Assembly (NCBI GenBank): GCA_030602615.1
Contig: JAUVZM010000015.1
Coordinates: 1-44,517, forward strand
Length of the DNA stretch: 44,517 bases
Origin: a bacterium
GTDB taxonomy: Bacteria; Armatimonadota; Zipacnadia; Zipacnadales; Zipacnadaceae
Direction of reading: 5' to 3'
Shown here: in pieces, positions 15,617-23,328 of the stretch
Layout of the letters: every line of letters begins with the position of its first letter
How positions within the stretch are numbered: the first letter of the stretch is position 1
The notes under the pieces: generated by a model
The model's input: only the letters and a program-made list of their open reading frames with translations
Database searches by the model: none
Told to the model about the DNA's origin: nothing
Position numbers and translations under genes: made by a program

Positions 15617-17823
15617 AGATCAGATTCGCCGTTGTTCCCATCCTGTTGACTATACTCATTGCCAGTGCAGGCGGCGCGGCAGGCACTGACCAGCAGTTGA
15701 AGCTGGATCGCAATGGCTGGACGGTGGTGGGGCCGCCGCGTTCGGGATCTAAGATCTTCGTGGAGGGCGAACTGTACCCTAAGCCAGCGTTTGCCATCAC
15801 GCCGTCTTCGCCGGCTGGAGCGTGGGTAGTATCGCAGCCGCTGTCGGCCATGGCCGGGCCGGTAACCCTTTCGATGCGAGTGCAGAGGCGCTCAGGCAGC
15901 GGCGCGTTTGCTGTCAGCTTCGTATCGGACATTCCAGAATCACCAACCCAGATAACGCCGCTGTGGCATCTGGAACTCGCAGACGATCGCAATCATAAGA
16001 TTGAATTAGGCTTGCAGCCTGCGACAACCAGGACAGTCCGGCTGGCCATCGGTGCGCTCGGTGGTGAAGGCCAGTGGATAGTTGAGGATATAGAACTGAG
16101 CGACTGGACGCCCGCTGAGCGCAAGCCGGGCCCGCTGGCTGAGCTGCCCGCGGCAACCAGCCCGGAGCCGCTGCCGGTCGGCTGGGAGCCGCCGGGTAGT
16201 CTGGACGGGCGCTGGCGCACGGTGGGCACCGACCGGGAGATGGTCACAGACGTAAGTGGCCTGCGTATCACCTTCCCGGCAAAGGTAACGGTGGCCCAGG
16301 GCGTCCGCCATGAGATGGAGGTTCTGGTCACCAACCGCGGCAATGTTGAGAATGACCTCACTATCAGCCTGCAGGGCCCACCCGGGGCTTATATGCCCAC
16401 CTTCACCGTGCCTTTCGCCGCTGGCGGAACCACGCTGTTCCGCCCGCCGGTCCAGATGCTCCAGGTTGGCAATCACTGGGTCAAGGTCAAATTGTCTTCC
16501 GGCTCCGAGACGGTCGAGGTTCCCATCGAGGTAGTCTGCGAGCAGCGCTATCCGGCCATCGGCACCTGCGCTGACTCGCAGTCACTTGCCTCTTCCCTAC
16601 CTGATACTCATCAGCTAGCCCAGTTCCTCCATATGCGTATGTCCGAAAAGCCTGCTCCTACCGGCACAACCAGCCAGCAGCCAAACGAAGTGGCTGGCCA
16701 AATCATCCTCTCACTGCCACTGGGAAATGATGCTTCGGCGGTGCTGGCCAGTGCCAACGCAGCGCAAGTCAACTGGATGACCTCTCTGGTGGGTCTGTAC
16801 CTACCTGCTTCAATGCAGCAAAGCAGCGGCAGCGACATCGCTGCCGCGGTAGCCTCTGCTACTGAGCAGATACGCAGCACCCTCTCGGAGGCAGCTATCA
16901 TAAGCCCACCGCTGCCAGTAATCAACTCCGCTGAGGGACTAGTGCTTTCCCCTCAGTTTGCGGAGGCTCTGGATGCGGGCATGGGCACAGCCGTCGGCTC
17001 CGTCGGCTTGCACATCAGTGATCTACCACATAGTGCAGTCCTGACCGAAGAAATAGATGGTGATTTGCGCCGGCAGCCCGGCTCGTTTTGGGCAGGATTC
17101 GATGGGCGGTATGACTTTGCCAGCCTGCGACAAACGCTCACTCAGCGACAATTGCGGCTGCCGCTGTTCCTGGACTGCTTACCCGTTGCGGGGACAGGCG
17201 AGGCCCGCCTGGATGCATTGATGCTGGGTCGGCTGCTGATCAGCGGCTTCGCCCAGGGCTGCACCGCTGCCACGTTCCCAGTAGACCTACTGTCCTCGCT
17301 GCAGGAGGAGGCGGACTCCTCGTCGCTATTCGCGATGATACGGGAACTGACGCGCGAGCTGGCGGGCACAGTGCCGTTGCGCGGGCTGGCTGGCCAAGAG
17401 GGGTTTTCCGGGCGGATGGGCGAACCGATTGTCTACCGCTCGTTTATGCGAAAAAACGAAGGCGTCCTATTTATGTGGAATAATACCTCAAGGCCAATAG
17501 ATGTGGCGGTGGTGCTGCAGGCACTTCCCCTGCAGATGCACCTGCTGCGGCTATCTTATTCAGAGCAGTTCGTACAGCGACGCTTCCAGGGGCTGTTCTC
17601 GCTAAGTGACGAAGCGCGGACCAACCGCCAGCAGGCGGTCTACGTCCGGGTCCGGCCCCTGGAGATCGTCGGCCTCAGCTTCAATTTCAAGAATCCCCAC
17701 GCCGGCTGGCTGGGACAACTGGCCCCGCGCCCGCCAATCAAGAAGGATTACGGCCCCCACTGGCCGGAACGTGGTGACCAGCCCTGGGGGCTGAGGAAAC
17801 GAGAGCAGTTCGGCGAGCAATAG
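15613..17823 (+). CDS. Large secreted protein of unknown function with a CARDB/APHP-like module
   Basis: 736 aa from ATG 15613, which overlaps the upstream TGA (ATGA); an ATG three codons earlier is also possible. The signal peptide is ~1-24 (MKIRFAVVPILLTIL core). Residues ~215-310 resemble an adhesion-type Ig module (VTVAQGVRHEMEVLVTNRGN, then a LQVGNHWVKVKL segment). Residues ~345-590 read like a TIM-barrel or glycoside-hydrolase scaffold (GSFWAGFDGRYDFASLR; LPLFLDCLPVAG), but I see no certain catalytic pair. The C-terminal ~100 residues form another predicted beta domain. Translational coupling to the GspF-like gene suggests a joint role in export or assembly. Family not recognised. Confidence 0.65.
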   Translation: MKIRFAVVPILLTILIASAGGAAGTDQQLKLDRNGWTVVGPPRSGSKIFVEGELYPKPAFAITPSSPAGAWVVSQPLSAMAGPVTLSMRVQRRSGSGAFAVSFVSDIPESPTQITPLWHLELADDRNHKIELGLQPATTRTVRLAIGALGGEGQWIVEDIELSDWTPAERKPGPLAELPAATSPEPLPVGWEPPGSLDGRWRTVGTDREMVTDVSGLRITFPAKVTVAQGVRHEMEVLVTNRGNVENDLTISLQGPPGAYMPTFTVPFAAGGTTLFRPPVQMLQVGNHWVKVKLSSGSETVEVPIEVVCEQRYPAIGTCADSQSLASSLPDTHQLAQFLHMRMSEKPAPTGTTSQQPNEVAGQIILSLPLGNDASAVLASANAAQVNWMTSLVGLYLPASMQQSSGSDIAAAVASATEQIRSTLSEAAIISPPLPVINSAEGLVLSPQFAEALDAGMGTAVGSVGLHISDLPHSAVLTEEIDGDLRRQPGSFWAGFDGRYDFASLRQTLTQRQLRLPLFLDCLPVAGTGEARLDALMLGRLLISGFAQGCTAATFPVDLLSSLQEEADSSSLFAMIRELTRELAGTVPLRGLAGQEGFSGRMGEPIVYRSFMRKNEGVLFMWNNTSRPIDVAVVLQALPLQMHLLRLSYSEQFVQRRFQGLFSLSDEARTNRQQAVYVRVRPLEIVGLSFNFKNPHAGWLGQLAPRPPIKKDYGPHWPERGDQPWGLRKREQFGEQ

Positions 17824-17850
17824 CTGGCAAGTCACGGTCAACGTGGGGAG

Positions 17851-17879
17851 GTCGGGGCAGGGGTGCCCCTCCCACAATA
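17851..17879 (+). repeat. Hairpin repeat copy 3
   Basis: The same 29-nt word as at 14121-14149, located 27 bp after the stop of the secreted protein gene. It forms the GGGGCA/TGCCCC hairpin. No T run follows. Confidence 0.8.
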
Positions 17880-17953
17880 GCTGAGGTCAGGCCCTGCTGG
17901 TACACTCTTGTCACACGGAGGCAAGCTCACATCACAGCAGCCAGCTTCCCTGC

Positions 17954-18700
17954 TCAAAGCCGGGTTATATCAACCAGTTGAGATCGCTGGATGCCAGCCT
18001 GCCGCATCAGCCGCTGTACGTAACGAAGGTTGCCTACCCCGTTGATATCGCAGCAATCGCTGCCGGCAATAAACTTCACGCCGCAGCGCGAGAAGGCTTG
18101 CAGAACCCGGGCAAATTCTTCGGTGAATTCGCCCACCGGCAGGTCGGGATACCACCACCAGGCGCGATTGCACAACTCGCAGGCTACCTCCGCCGCAGCC
18201 ATTGCATCCCCCAGCTCCTCCAGCCGCTCGGTGGGCAGTTCGCCGGGAGTCACCGGCGCGGGGAACCGACCCAGATTAAAGGGATAGGCCAGGACATTAA
18301 CCAACCCCGTCTCGATCGCACCCGTCAGGGAGGCAAAAATGTTGTCTATCAGCTGCTCCCAGCGGACCGGCACATCATGGCCGATCGCGGCAGTGCGCTC
18401 GCTCAGATGGGCCAGCACCAGGGGGAAGGACTGGCAGGCACTGGCCGGAGCGCGGATGCGCCCCGAGCTGTCCAATATTTCTGTCTGGATCGCCGGGACG
18501 ACCTGTACCGGGCTCGTCGAGGCAACCGCCTTCAGTCGCTCAGCACAGTTATCGGCACTGTTCTCAGAAGGCGCGTAACTGGTCACCAAGGCAACCGCCT
18601 GCAGACCAGCAGCTTCGGCGGCGCGCACGAACTGGCCCGCCTCAGATGTCCCCGAGGCCCTGTCGATATTGACGTGAGCATCATAAGAAATCAGACGCAT
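17954..18700 (-). CDS. PHP-like metal-dependent phosphoesterase homologue with altered active site
   Basis: 248 aa. The opening ISYDAHVNIDRASGTSEAG and the AAGLQAVALVTSYAPS segment align in layout with the PHP fold (DLHxHT..., then xTDH). Later come PAIQTEI, LAYPFNLGRF, a CELCNRAWW segment and FIAGSDCCDINGVGNLRYV, in the order expected for a PHP barrel. Odd: only one His of the first HxH motif is kept (His9, then Asn11), and TDH is replaced by TSY, so the metal site is probably changed or lost. It lies 27 bp downstream of pcm on the same strand, suggesting one transcript. Function unknown. Confidence 0.6.
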   Translation of the reverse strand: MRLISYDAHVNIDRASGTSEAGQFVRAAEAAGLQAVALVTSYAPSENSADNCAERLKAVASTSPVQVVPAIQTEILDSSGRIRAPASACQSFPLVLAHLSERTAAIGHDVPVRWEQLIDNIFASLTGAIETGLVNVLAYPFNLGRFPAPVTPGELPTERLEELGDAMAAAEVACELCNRAWWWYPDLPVGEFTEEFARVLQAFSRCGVKFIAGSDCCDINGVGNLRYVQRLMRQAGIQRSQLVDITRL

Positions 18701-18727
18701 TGTTCTCTCCTTGCTTCCCCGATGCAG

Positions 18728-19396
18728 CTACCAGCCGTGCTGGCCGATCAGTGGCACAAAGACGCACCCAATACTTCTCTCAATACGAAGTTCGCCGTCT
18801 TCTTTGCTGCCTATTATACATGTCTGCACGCCCCGGCTGCCCACTGGCGCCACCAGTCGCCCGCCTTCGCCAAGCTGCTCGGCCAGTGGCGGAGGGACCT
18901 GCGGGGCAGCCGCCGCTACGATAATTCGATCATAGGGCGCGGCTTCCGGATAGCCCAGCGTCCCATCGCCCACCACAATGCTAACATTCTCATAGCCCAG
19001 GCGGGACAGCACCTGGCGAGCGCGCTCGGCCAATGTTTCGACGATCTCGATCGCGTAGACCTCCGCTGCCAGCTCTCCGAGGAGCGCCGCCTGATAGCCT
19101 GAGCCTGCACCCACCTCTAACACGCGATGCTCGGGCCGGCAGGCCAGCAACTCCAGCATCTTAGCCACCATATACGGTTGGGATATAGTCTGGCCCTCAC
19201 CAATAGACAGGGCACTGTCATCGTAAGCAAAGCGGCGCTGGTGCTCCGGAATGAACTGCTCGCGCGGGACCTTGCCCATCGCCGCCAGAACCCGCTCGTC
19301 GGCGATTCCCCGCCGGCGCAACTGGCCTTCGACCATCATCCGCCGCTGCTCAGTAAAGTCGTCAACGTCTGAGTTGTTCGTCGTGCGACGTAGCAT
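18728..19396 (-). CDS. pcm: Protein-L-isoaspartate O-methyltransferase
   Basis: Repairs isoaspartyl residues in aged proteins using SAM. 222 aa, full length. Family signatures: REQFIPEHQRRFAYDDSALS (45-64), the GQTISQPYMVAKMLELL region with the catalytic Ser/Pro segment (68-84), SAM motif I VLEVGAGSGYQAALL (92-106), and a YDRIIVAAAAPQVP post-motif. It is the first gene of a two-gene minus-strand unit. The 118 bp between its start and the divergent phosphatase gene should hold both promoters, but I could not pick convincing hexamers there. Confidence 0.96.
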   Translation of the reverse strand: MLRRTTNNSDVDDFTEQRRMMVEGQLRRRGIADERVLAAMGKVPREQFIPEHQRRFAYDDSALSIGEGQTISQPYMVAKMLELLACRPEHRVLEVGAGSGYQAALLGELAAEVYAIEIVETLAERARQVLSRLGYENVSIVVGDGTLGYPEAAPYDRIIVAAAAPQVPPPLAEQLGEGGRLVAPVGSRGVQTCIIGSKEDGELRIERSIGCVFVPLIGQHGW

Positions 19397-19514
19397 CTAT
19401 TCTTTCCCGCGCGCTGATCATCTGCAACCTCTGGGCAGGAGTAAGTCCCTTCAACAGGGAACTATGAGTTAGTCACAGCCGTCAAAATAGATAACCGCGA
19501 GGGAGGTGAACCAA

Positions 19515-20822
19515 GTGCGTCACACCACCTTCACTGGGGCACCGGACCGAGTCCTGCCTCTGTGGGAAACCGATATCTTTGTCGGCTTGTTCCGCACCGC
19601 CTTTATTCTTGCCTTCGTTATCACCGGCACACTGTCCCCGTTCAATCCCCAGGCCCACACCGGTGTCTGGATACTGCTGATAGTTGCGACAGTCTTCACG
19701 ACGGCCCTGTTTGTGAGGTTTGGACGCGGGCGTGCGCTGCCCCACCAACGCCTTATCGCTCTTGTTATCGACTTACTGCTGGTCAGTGCTGCCATCCTCC
19801 TGATCGGCCCGGGCCAGCAGCAGTCGCTCTTTCAAGTCTACTATCTCATTGTACTTATTGGGGCAATATGGTTCCAACTGGTCGGCTCACTGTGCACAGC
19901 CGCAGGAGCCCTGGTCCTGTTCACCCTGGTCAGGTATGTAGCAACCTACCCCACTGCACTCAGCGATATCGCCTTGAGCGTCCTGTGGGACCAGGGGGCA
20001 CTGTTCTTGTTCTTGATCGCGTTAATCGGTGGATTCCTGGTACGAGCACTGGACCGCCAATATCAGGCTACTGCGCAATTCACCCATGAGTTGCAACTGG
20101 CCCGCACCGTCCAGGACACAATTCTGTCAACAAGCTTGCCGCAACTACCCGGCTGGCAACTGGCTCTGCGTTTCGAACCAGCCCGCTGGGTGGGCGGCGA
20201 TCTATATGAAGTAGCAAAGCTGCCCGACGGTCAGTGCTTGGTCTGCCTGGGCGATATGCCCGGCAAGAGTGCCTACGGACTTGTTCACCTGTCTCTCATA
20301 TACTCACAGGTACGGGGAGCAGCCTTTGCCGGTCTGGCACCGGCCGCCATAGCCAATCGGATCAACCAGACGGTCTACGATGTACTCCAACCCTACAGCT
20401 ACGCCCCGTTATTCATCAGCATGTTGCAGTCTGATACAGGTAAACTTACATTCGTCTCCTGTGGCCATCATCCTCCTGCGCTGTTGCGAGCCGATAACTC
20501 TTATCAAGAGCTTTCCAGCGATGGAATCGTTATTGGTGGTCGCCGCGATGCCGACTACCAGCAGCGTGAGACGCAGATTGAGCCCGGGGACCTGCTTATC
20601 TGCTATACCGACGGCATAACTGAGCTACGCAACCGGGCAGGGGAGCAGTTCGGCGTGCAAAGGGTCGTCCAAGTCGCTCGCAGCGTGGAGGCAGCCGGAG
20701 GATCAATCGAGGAGATCAGCGACGAGATTCTGCGAGAAAGCCATAAGTTTAGCTCCGAGTGGGACCGCGATGATGCCACTTTGATACTGCTGCGCCGAGG
20801 GCCAAGCAGTGCATCACAATGA
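19515..20822 (+). CDS. Membrane-anchored PP2C/SpoIIE-type serine phosphatase
   Basis: 435 aa from GTG 19515, placed five bases after a near-perfect GGGAGGTGA; the in-frame GTG at 19506 lies inside that ribosome site. Five or six hydrophobic segments fill residues ~20-180. A short linker helix then leads into a SpoIIE/RsbU-type PP2C domain (~190-430): VGGDLYEV, LGDMPGKSAYGL, FVSCGHHPPALL, YTDGITELRNR and DRDDATLILL, which include the metal-binding aspartates. Such proteins dephosphorylate anti-anti-sigma factors in partner-switching circuits; the membrane region may sense a signal. No anti-sigma or STAS gene is adjacent, so its target is unknown. Confidence 0.88.
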   Translation: MRHTTFTGAPDRVLPLWETDIFVGLFRTAFILAFVITGTLSPFNPQAHTGVWILLIVATVFTTALFVRFGRGRALPHQRLIALVIDLLLVSAAILLIGPGQQQSLFQVYYLIVLIGAIWFQLVGSLCTAAGALVLFTLVRYVATYPTALSDIALSVLWDQGALFLFLIALIGGFLVRALDRQYQATAQFTHELQLARTVQDTILSTSLPQLPGWQLALRFEPARWVGGDLYEVAKLPDGQCLVCLGDMPGKSAYGLVHLSLIYSQVRGAAFAGLAPAAIANRINQTVYDVLQPYSYAPLFISMLQSDTGKLTFVSCGHHPPALLRADNSYQELSSDGIVIGGRRDADYQQRETQIEPGDLLICYTDGITELRNRAGEQFGVQRVVQVARSVEAAGGSIEEISDEILRESHKFSSEWDRDDATLILLRRGPSSASQ

Positions 20823-20899
20823 TTGTGTCACTCAGCTTGCCAGCATGGATGTCAGTAATGCCCAGGCAGGAAGCTACCAGTTCATTGAGCCTATTCAAT

Positions 20900-21514
20900 C
20901 TAAGTGACGGTGCGGATCACGCCGACGACCTTGCCGATGATCTCGGCCTGGGCGCTGACAATAGTTTCCATCGTAGGGTTCGCCGGGCGCAGTTCGATGG
21001 CATCTTGGCCGGGATAGAAATGCTTGACGGTGGCCTCGTCTTCGAGAAGTGCCACCACTATCTCGCCGGCTTCGGCCGTGCTTTGCTGGCTGACAACGAC
21101 CATGTCACCGTCGAGGATGCCCGCTTCAATCATGCTATCGCCGCTGACCCGCAGCATAAACAGGTCCTGGCCGGGAAACATCTCCTCAGGAACAGGCACC
21201 CGGCTTTCGATGTTTTCGGTAGCCAACAGGGGTTCGCCGGCGGGTACCGTACCCAGGATCGGCACGTAGTTAGCTTCAGCCCGGGGCTCGGAGCCGCCGG
21301 TGACAGACCTGATTGCGCGGTTCAGAGACGGAGTGCGCTCGATCAGACCGGCCTTTTCCAATACGCGCAGGTGAAAGAGCACCGTCGAAGGCGATTTCAG
21401 ACCGACAGCCTTGGCAATTTCGCGCATTGAGGGAGGATATCCCTGTTCCTGAGCCGTCTCGATCAAGTAATCGAGAATCTGTTGTCGTCGCCGGGTTATC
21501 TCGTCTTTCGCCAT
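20900..21514 (-). CDS. lexA: LexA repressor of the SOS response
   Basis: 204 aa. The N-terminal winged helix (1-~70) has the LexA recognition helix region PPSMREIAKAVGLKSPSTV. The C-terminal S24 domain has the autocleavage site Ala92-Gly93 in GTVPAGEP, the catalytic Ser127 in SGDSMIEAG and the Lys164 in EATVKHF. It is cleaved when RecA filaments form on damaged DNA. The start ATG follows AGGTGG. The promoter (21555-21583) overlaps a GAAC-N4-GTTT candidate operator, consistent with autoregulation. It is divergent from a methyltransferase gene that shares the control region. Confidence 0.97.
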   Translation of the reverse strand: MAKDEITRRRQQILDYLIETAQEQGYPPSMREIAKAVGLKSPSTVLFHLRVLEKAGLIERTPSLNRAIRSVTGGSEPRAEANYVPILGTVPAGEPLLATENIESRVPVPEEMFPGQDLFMLRVSGDSMIEAGILDGDMVVVSQQSTAEAGEIVVALLEDEATVKHFYPGQDAIELRPANPTMETIVSAQAEIIGKVVGVIRTVT

Positions 21515-21554
21515 AGTTATTCACCACCTCGCAGAGCTGGTAAGTCGCCTATAA

Positions 21555-21583
21555 AGTTTACCAGATTTGTCGAAACTTGTCAA
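21555..21583 (-). promoter_or_regulatory. Predicted lexA promoter
   Basis: Minus strand: TTGACA (21583-21578), 17-nt spacer, TAAACT (21560-21555). The perfect -35 overlaps both the candidate LexA box and the -35 of the divergent methyltransferase promoter. Confidence 0.65.
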
Positions 21584-21605
21584 ACATTCGTTCCAGAGGC
21601 ATAAT
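21577..21605 (+). promoter_or_regulatory. Predicted promoter of the divergent methyltransferase gene
   Basis: TTGTCA (21577-21582), 17-nt spacer, CATAAT (21600-21605). The expected start near 21612 is about two bases before ATG 21614, so the message would be leaderless; no ribosome site precedes the ATG. Confidence 0.55.
21581..21594 (-). promoter_or_regulatory. Candidate LexA (SOS) box
   Basis: Minus strand GGAACGAATGTTTG compares with the Bacillus-type consensus CGAAC-N4-GTTCG: GAAC and GTT are kept at correct spacing, with one change in the right half-site. It covers the lexA -35 and lies in the spacer of the divergent promoter. Confidence 0.5.
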
Positions 21606-21613
21606 AGACAAGC

Positions 21614-22342
21614 ATGGATGCTGTATACCTGAAGCAAATGTACGAACTGGAAGACACCTACTGGTGGTTTGTGGCGCGGCGCCGGCTGGTGCGCAGCTTG
21701 ATTGGCAGATATGCAGGCAGCTCGCCGTTGAAGATCCTGGATGCCGGAGCAGGAACTGGAGCGTTGATGAGTTCGCTGGCAGATATAGGAGAGGTCTGGG
21801 GCTGCGACACATCGCCCGAGGCTCTGGCTTTCTGCCGGCAGCGGGGCTTGGAGAATCTGGTGCAGTGCAGCGTCGAGCGCCTGGATTTTCCCGATAACGC
21901 CTTTGACGTGCTGACTAGTTGCGATGTCATTGAACATGTCGAGGATGACAACCAGGCCCTCCGCGAATTCCACCGCGTACTGCGCCCTGGAGGTATAGCA
22001 GTATTGACTGTGCCGGCTCTGCAGTGGTTGTGGAGCCCCCACGATGAAGTGCTCAGTCATCAGCGCCGCTATCACCGCAAGCCGCTGCGCAGGATGCTGC
22101 GGGCCGCCGGCTTCGAAGAACTCAAGCTGACTTACGTCACCAGCTTTCTGTTGCCCTTGATGGTGATTCACCGGCTGTGGATCCGGTTTGTTGGCGCAGG
22201 TGCCCGAAGAACCGGCATTACGCCACTGCCTTACGGAATCGACCGACTCTTTCTGGCTATCCAAGAACTGGAAGCATTCTTTGTGCATACCACCGGGTTG
22301 CCCTGGGGGGCCTCGCTGGTGGCAGTAGTGCGCAAGTCTTAG
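21614..22342 (+). CDS. Class I SAM-dependent methyltransferase
   Basis: 242 aa, Methyltransf_11/23 type. Motif I is ILDAGAGTGALMSSL (41-55). The acidic residue ending beta2 is in VWGCDTSPEAL, and motif IV is DVLTSCDVIEHVEDD, followed by LREFHRVLRPGGIAVLTVPA. The N-terminal DTYWWFVARRRLVRSLI segment and a C-terminal hydrophobic stretch resemble methyltransferases found near polysaccharide or lipid glycan loci; the substrate is not deducible. Its promoter overlaps that of lexA and a candidate LexA box, so it may be damage-regulated (inference). It is probably cotranscribed with the gene 26 bp downstream. Confidence 0.85.
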   Translation: MDAVYLKQMYELEDTYWWFVARRRLVRSLIGRYAGSSPLKILDAGAGTGALMSSLADIGEVWGCDTSPEALAFCRQRGLENLVQCSVERLDFPDNAFDVLTSCDVIEHVEDDNQALREFHRVLRPGGIAVLTVPALQWLWSPHDEVLSHQRRYHRKPLRRMLRAAGFEELKLTYVTSFLLPLMVIHRLWIRFVGAGARRTGITPLPYGIDRLFLAIQELEAFFVHTTGLPWGASLVAVVRKS

Positions 22343-22368
22343 CACTCGATCATACGGGAGTAGCTGCT

Positions 22369-23322
22369 ATGGATATTGGCTTGGCCATCACTGGTGGAAT
22401 AGAGTCGCTGGATGAGGTAAACATCGAGGCAATCGTGAGTAGCGGCGTCAGCAGCTTGCTCATCGGCTGCTACGAGGATGAACTGCGCTGGGAGGCCGAG
22501 CGGATGGCGGCATTTGTACTGGAAGCCCGGCGCAGCGGCCTGGAATGCTACGCCATACCGTGGGGCTACGGCCGGCTGCTGGATCCTGACCCTCGCATTC
22601 CCAGCCTCTACGTCCACACCTGGCCGCAGACTTTGCAGATTGACAGCCGCGGGCGGCGCTGCCCTAAAGCCTGCCCCAATGATCCCCGCTTCCTGGAATG
22701 GTTCAACTCCAGCATACGCACGCTGGCGTGGCTGCTGGAGGTCAACGGATTTGTGTGGGATGAGCCCTCTTTTCATTACTCACGGGGCACCTGGAGCTGC
22801 CGCTGCGAGTACTGCCAGCGGCTGTTCCGCGGCAGTTATGACAAGGAGCTGCCCAAGCGCCTGACGCCAGAGGTTCTAGAATTTCGGCGCCAGAGCATCG
22901 CTATGTTTCTACTGGCCGCCCGTGCAGCCATACATGCGGTAGACCGGCGCCTGCGCTCAATAGTTATGCCACCGCCGCTGGCCTCCTCCAGCTTCCGTTA
23001 CACCGGCGCCGACGACTGGGCACTGCTGGCTGACAGTGCCGCAGTAGATGCAGTATCCCTGTTAGCGGTAGGAGACGATGAGAGTTTCATACACAGTAAG
23101 ATGGCCACCTACACCGATGCGGCCTCGGCGGTTGCCGCCCGGGGGAAGCAGTTATGGGTCTGGGTTACCAGTGACCTGGAAGACACTGCCAGCGTGGTGA
23201 GGCAAGAGCAGTTGGCGACGAGCCTGGGGGCCGAACGTCTGGTGGTAGCTGACTATATTAGCCTGGTCGAACTCCACGGCCTCGAGCGGATGACCCGAAT
23301 TCTGGCGAAACTGGCTCGTTAA
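22369..23322 (+). CDS. Hypothetical TIM-barrel-like protein
   Basis: 317 aa from ATG 22369, preceded by GGGAG; the frame is open further upstream but would overlap the methyltransferase gene by 160 bp. The regular alternation of hydrophobic strands and helices, with strand ends such as ECYAIPWGYGR, GFVWDEPSFHY and LWVWVTSDLEDT, suggests a (beta/alpha)8 barrel like glycoside-hydrolase-type proteins. The WDEPSFHY Asp/Glu could be catalytic. A Cys-X-Cys-X2-Cys cluster (SCRCEYCQR) about 12 residues later might bind metal. No secretion signal is seen. I do not recognise the family. The gene ends 6 bp from the convergent SLBB gene. Confidence 0.6.
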   Translation: MDIGLAITGGIESLDEVNIEAIVSSGVSSLLIGCYEDELRWEAERMAAFVLEARRSGLECYAIPWGYGRLLDPDPRIPSLYVHTWPQTLQIDSRGRRCPKACPNDPRFLEWFNSSIRTLAWLLEVNGFVWDEPSFHYSRGTWSCRCEYCQRLFRGSYDKELPKRLTPEVLEFRRQSIAMFLLAARAAIHAVDRRLRSIVMPPPLASSSFRYTGADDWALLADSAAVDAVSLLAVGDDESFIHSKMATYTDAASAVAARGKQLWVWVTSDLEDTASVVRQEQLATSLGAERLVVADYISLVELHGLERMTRILAKLAR

Positions 23323-23328
23323 TTCGGT

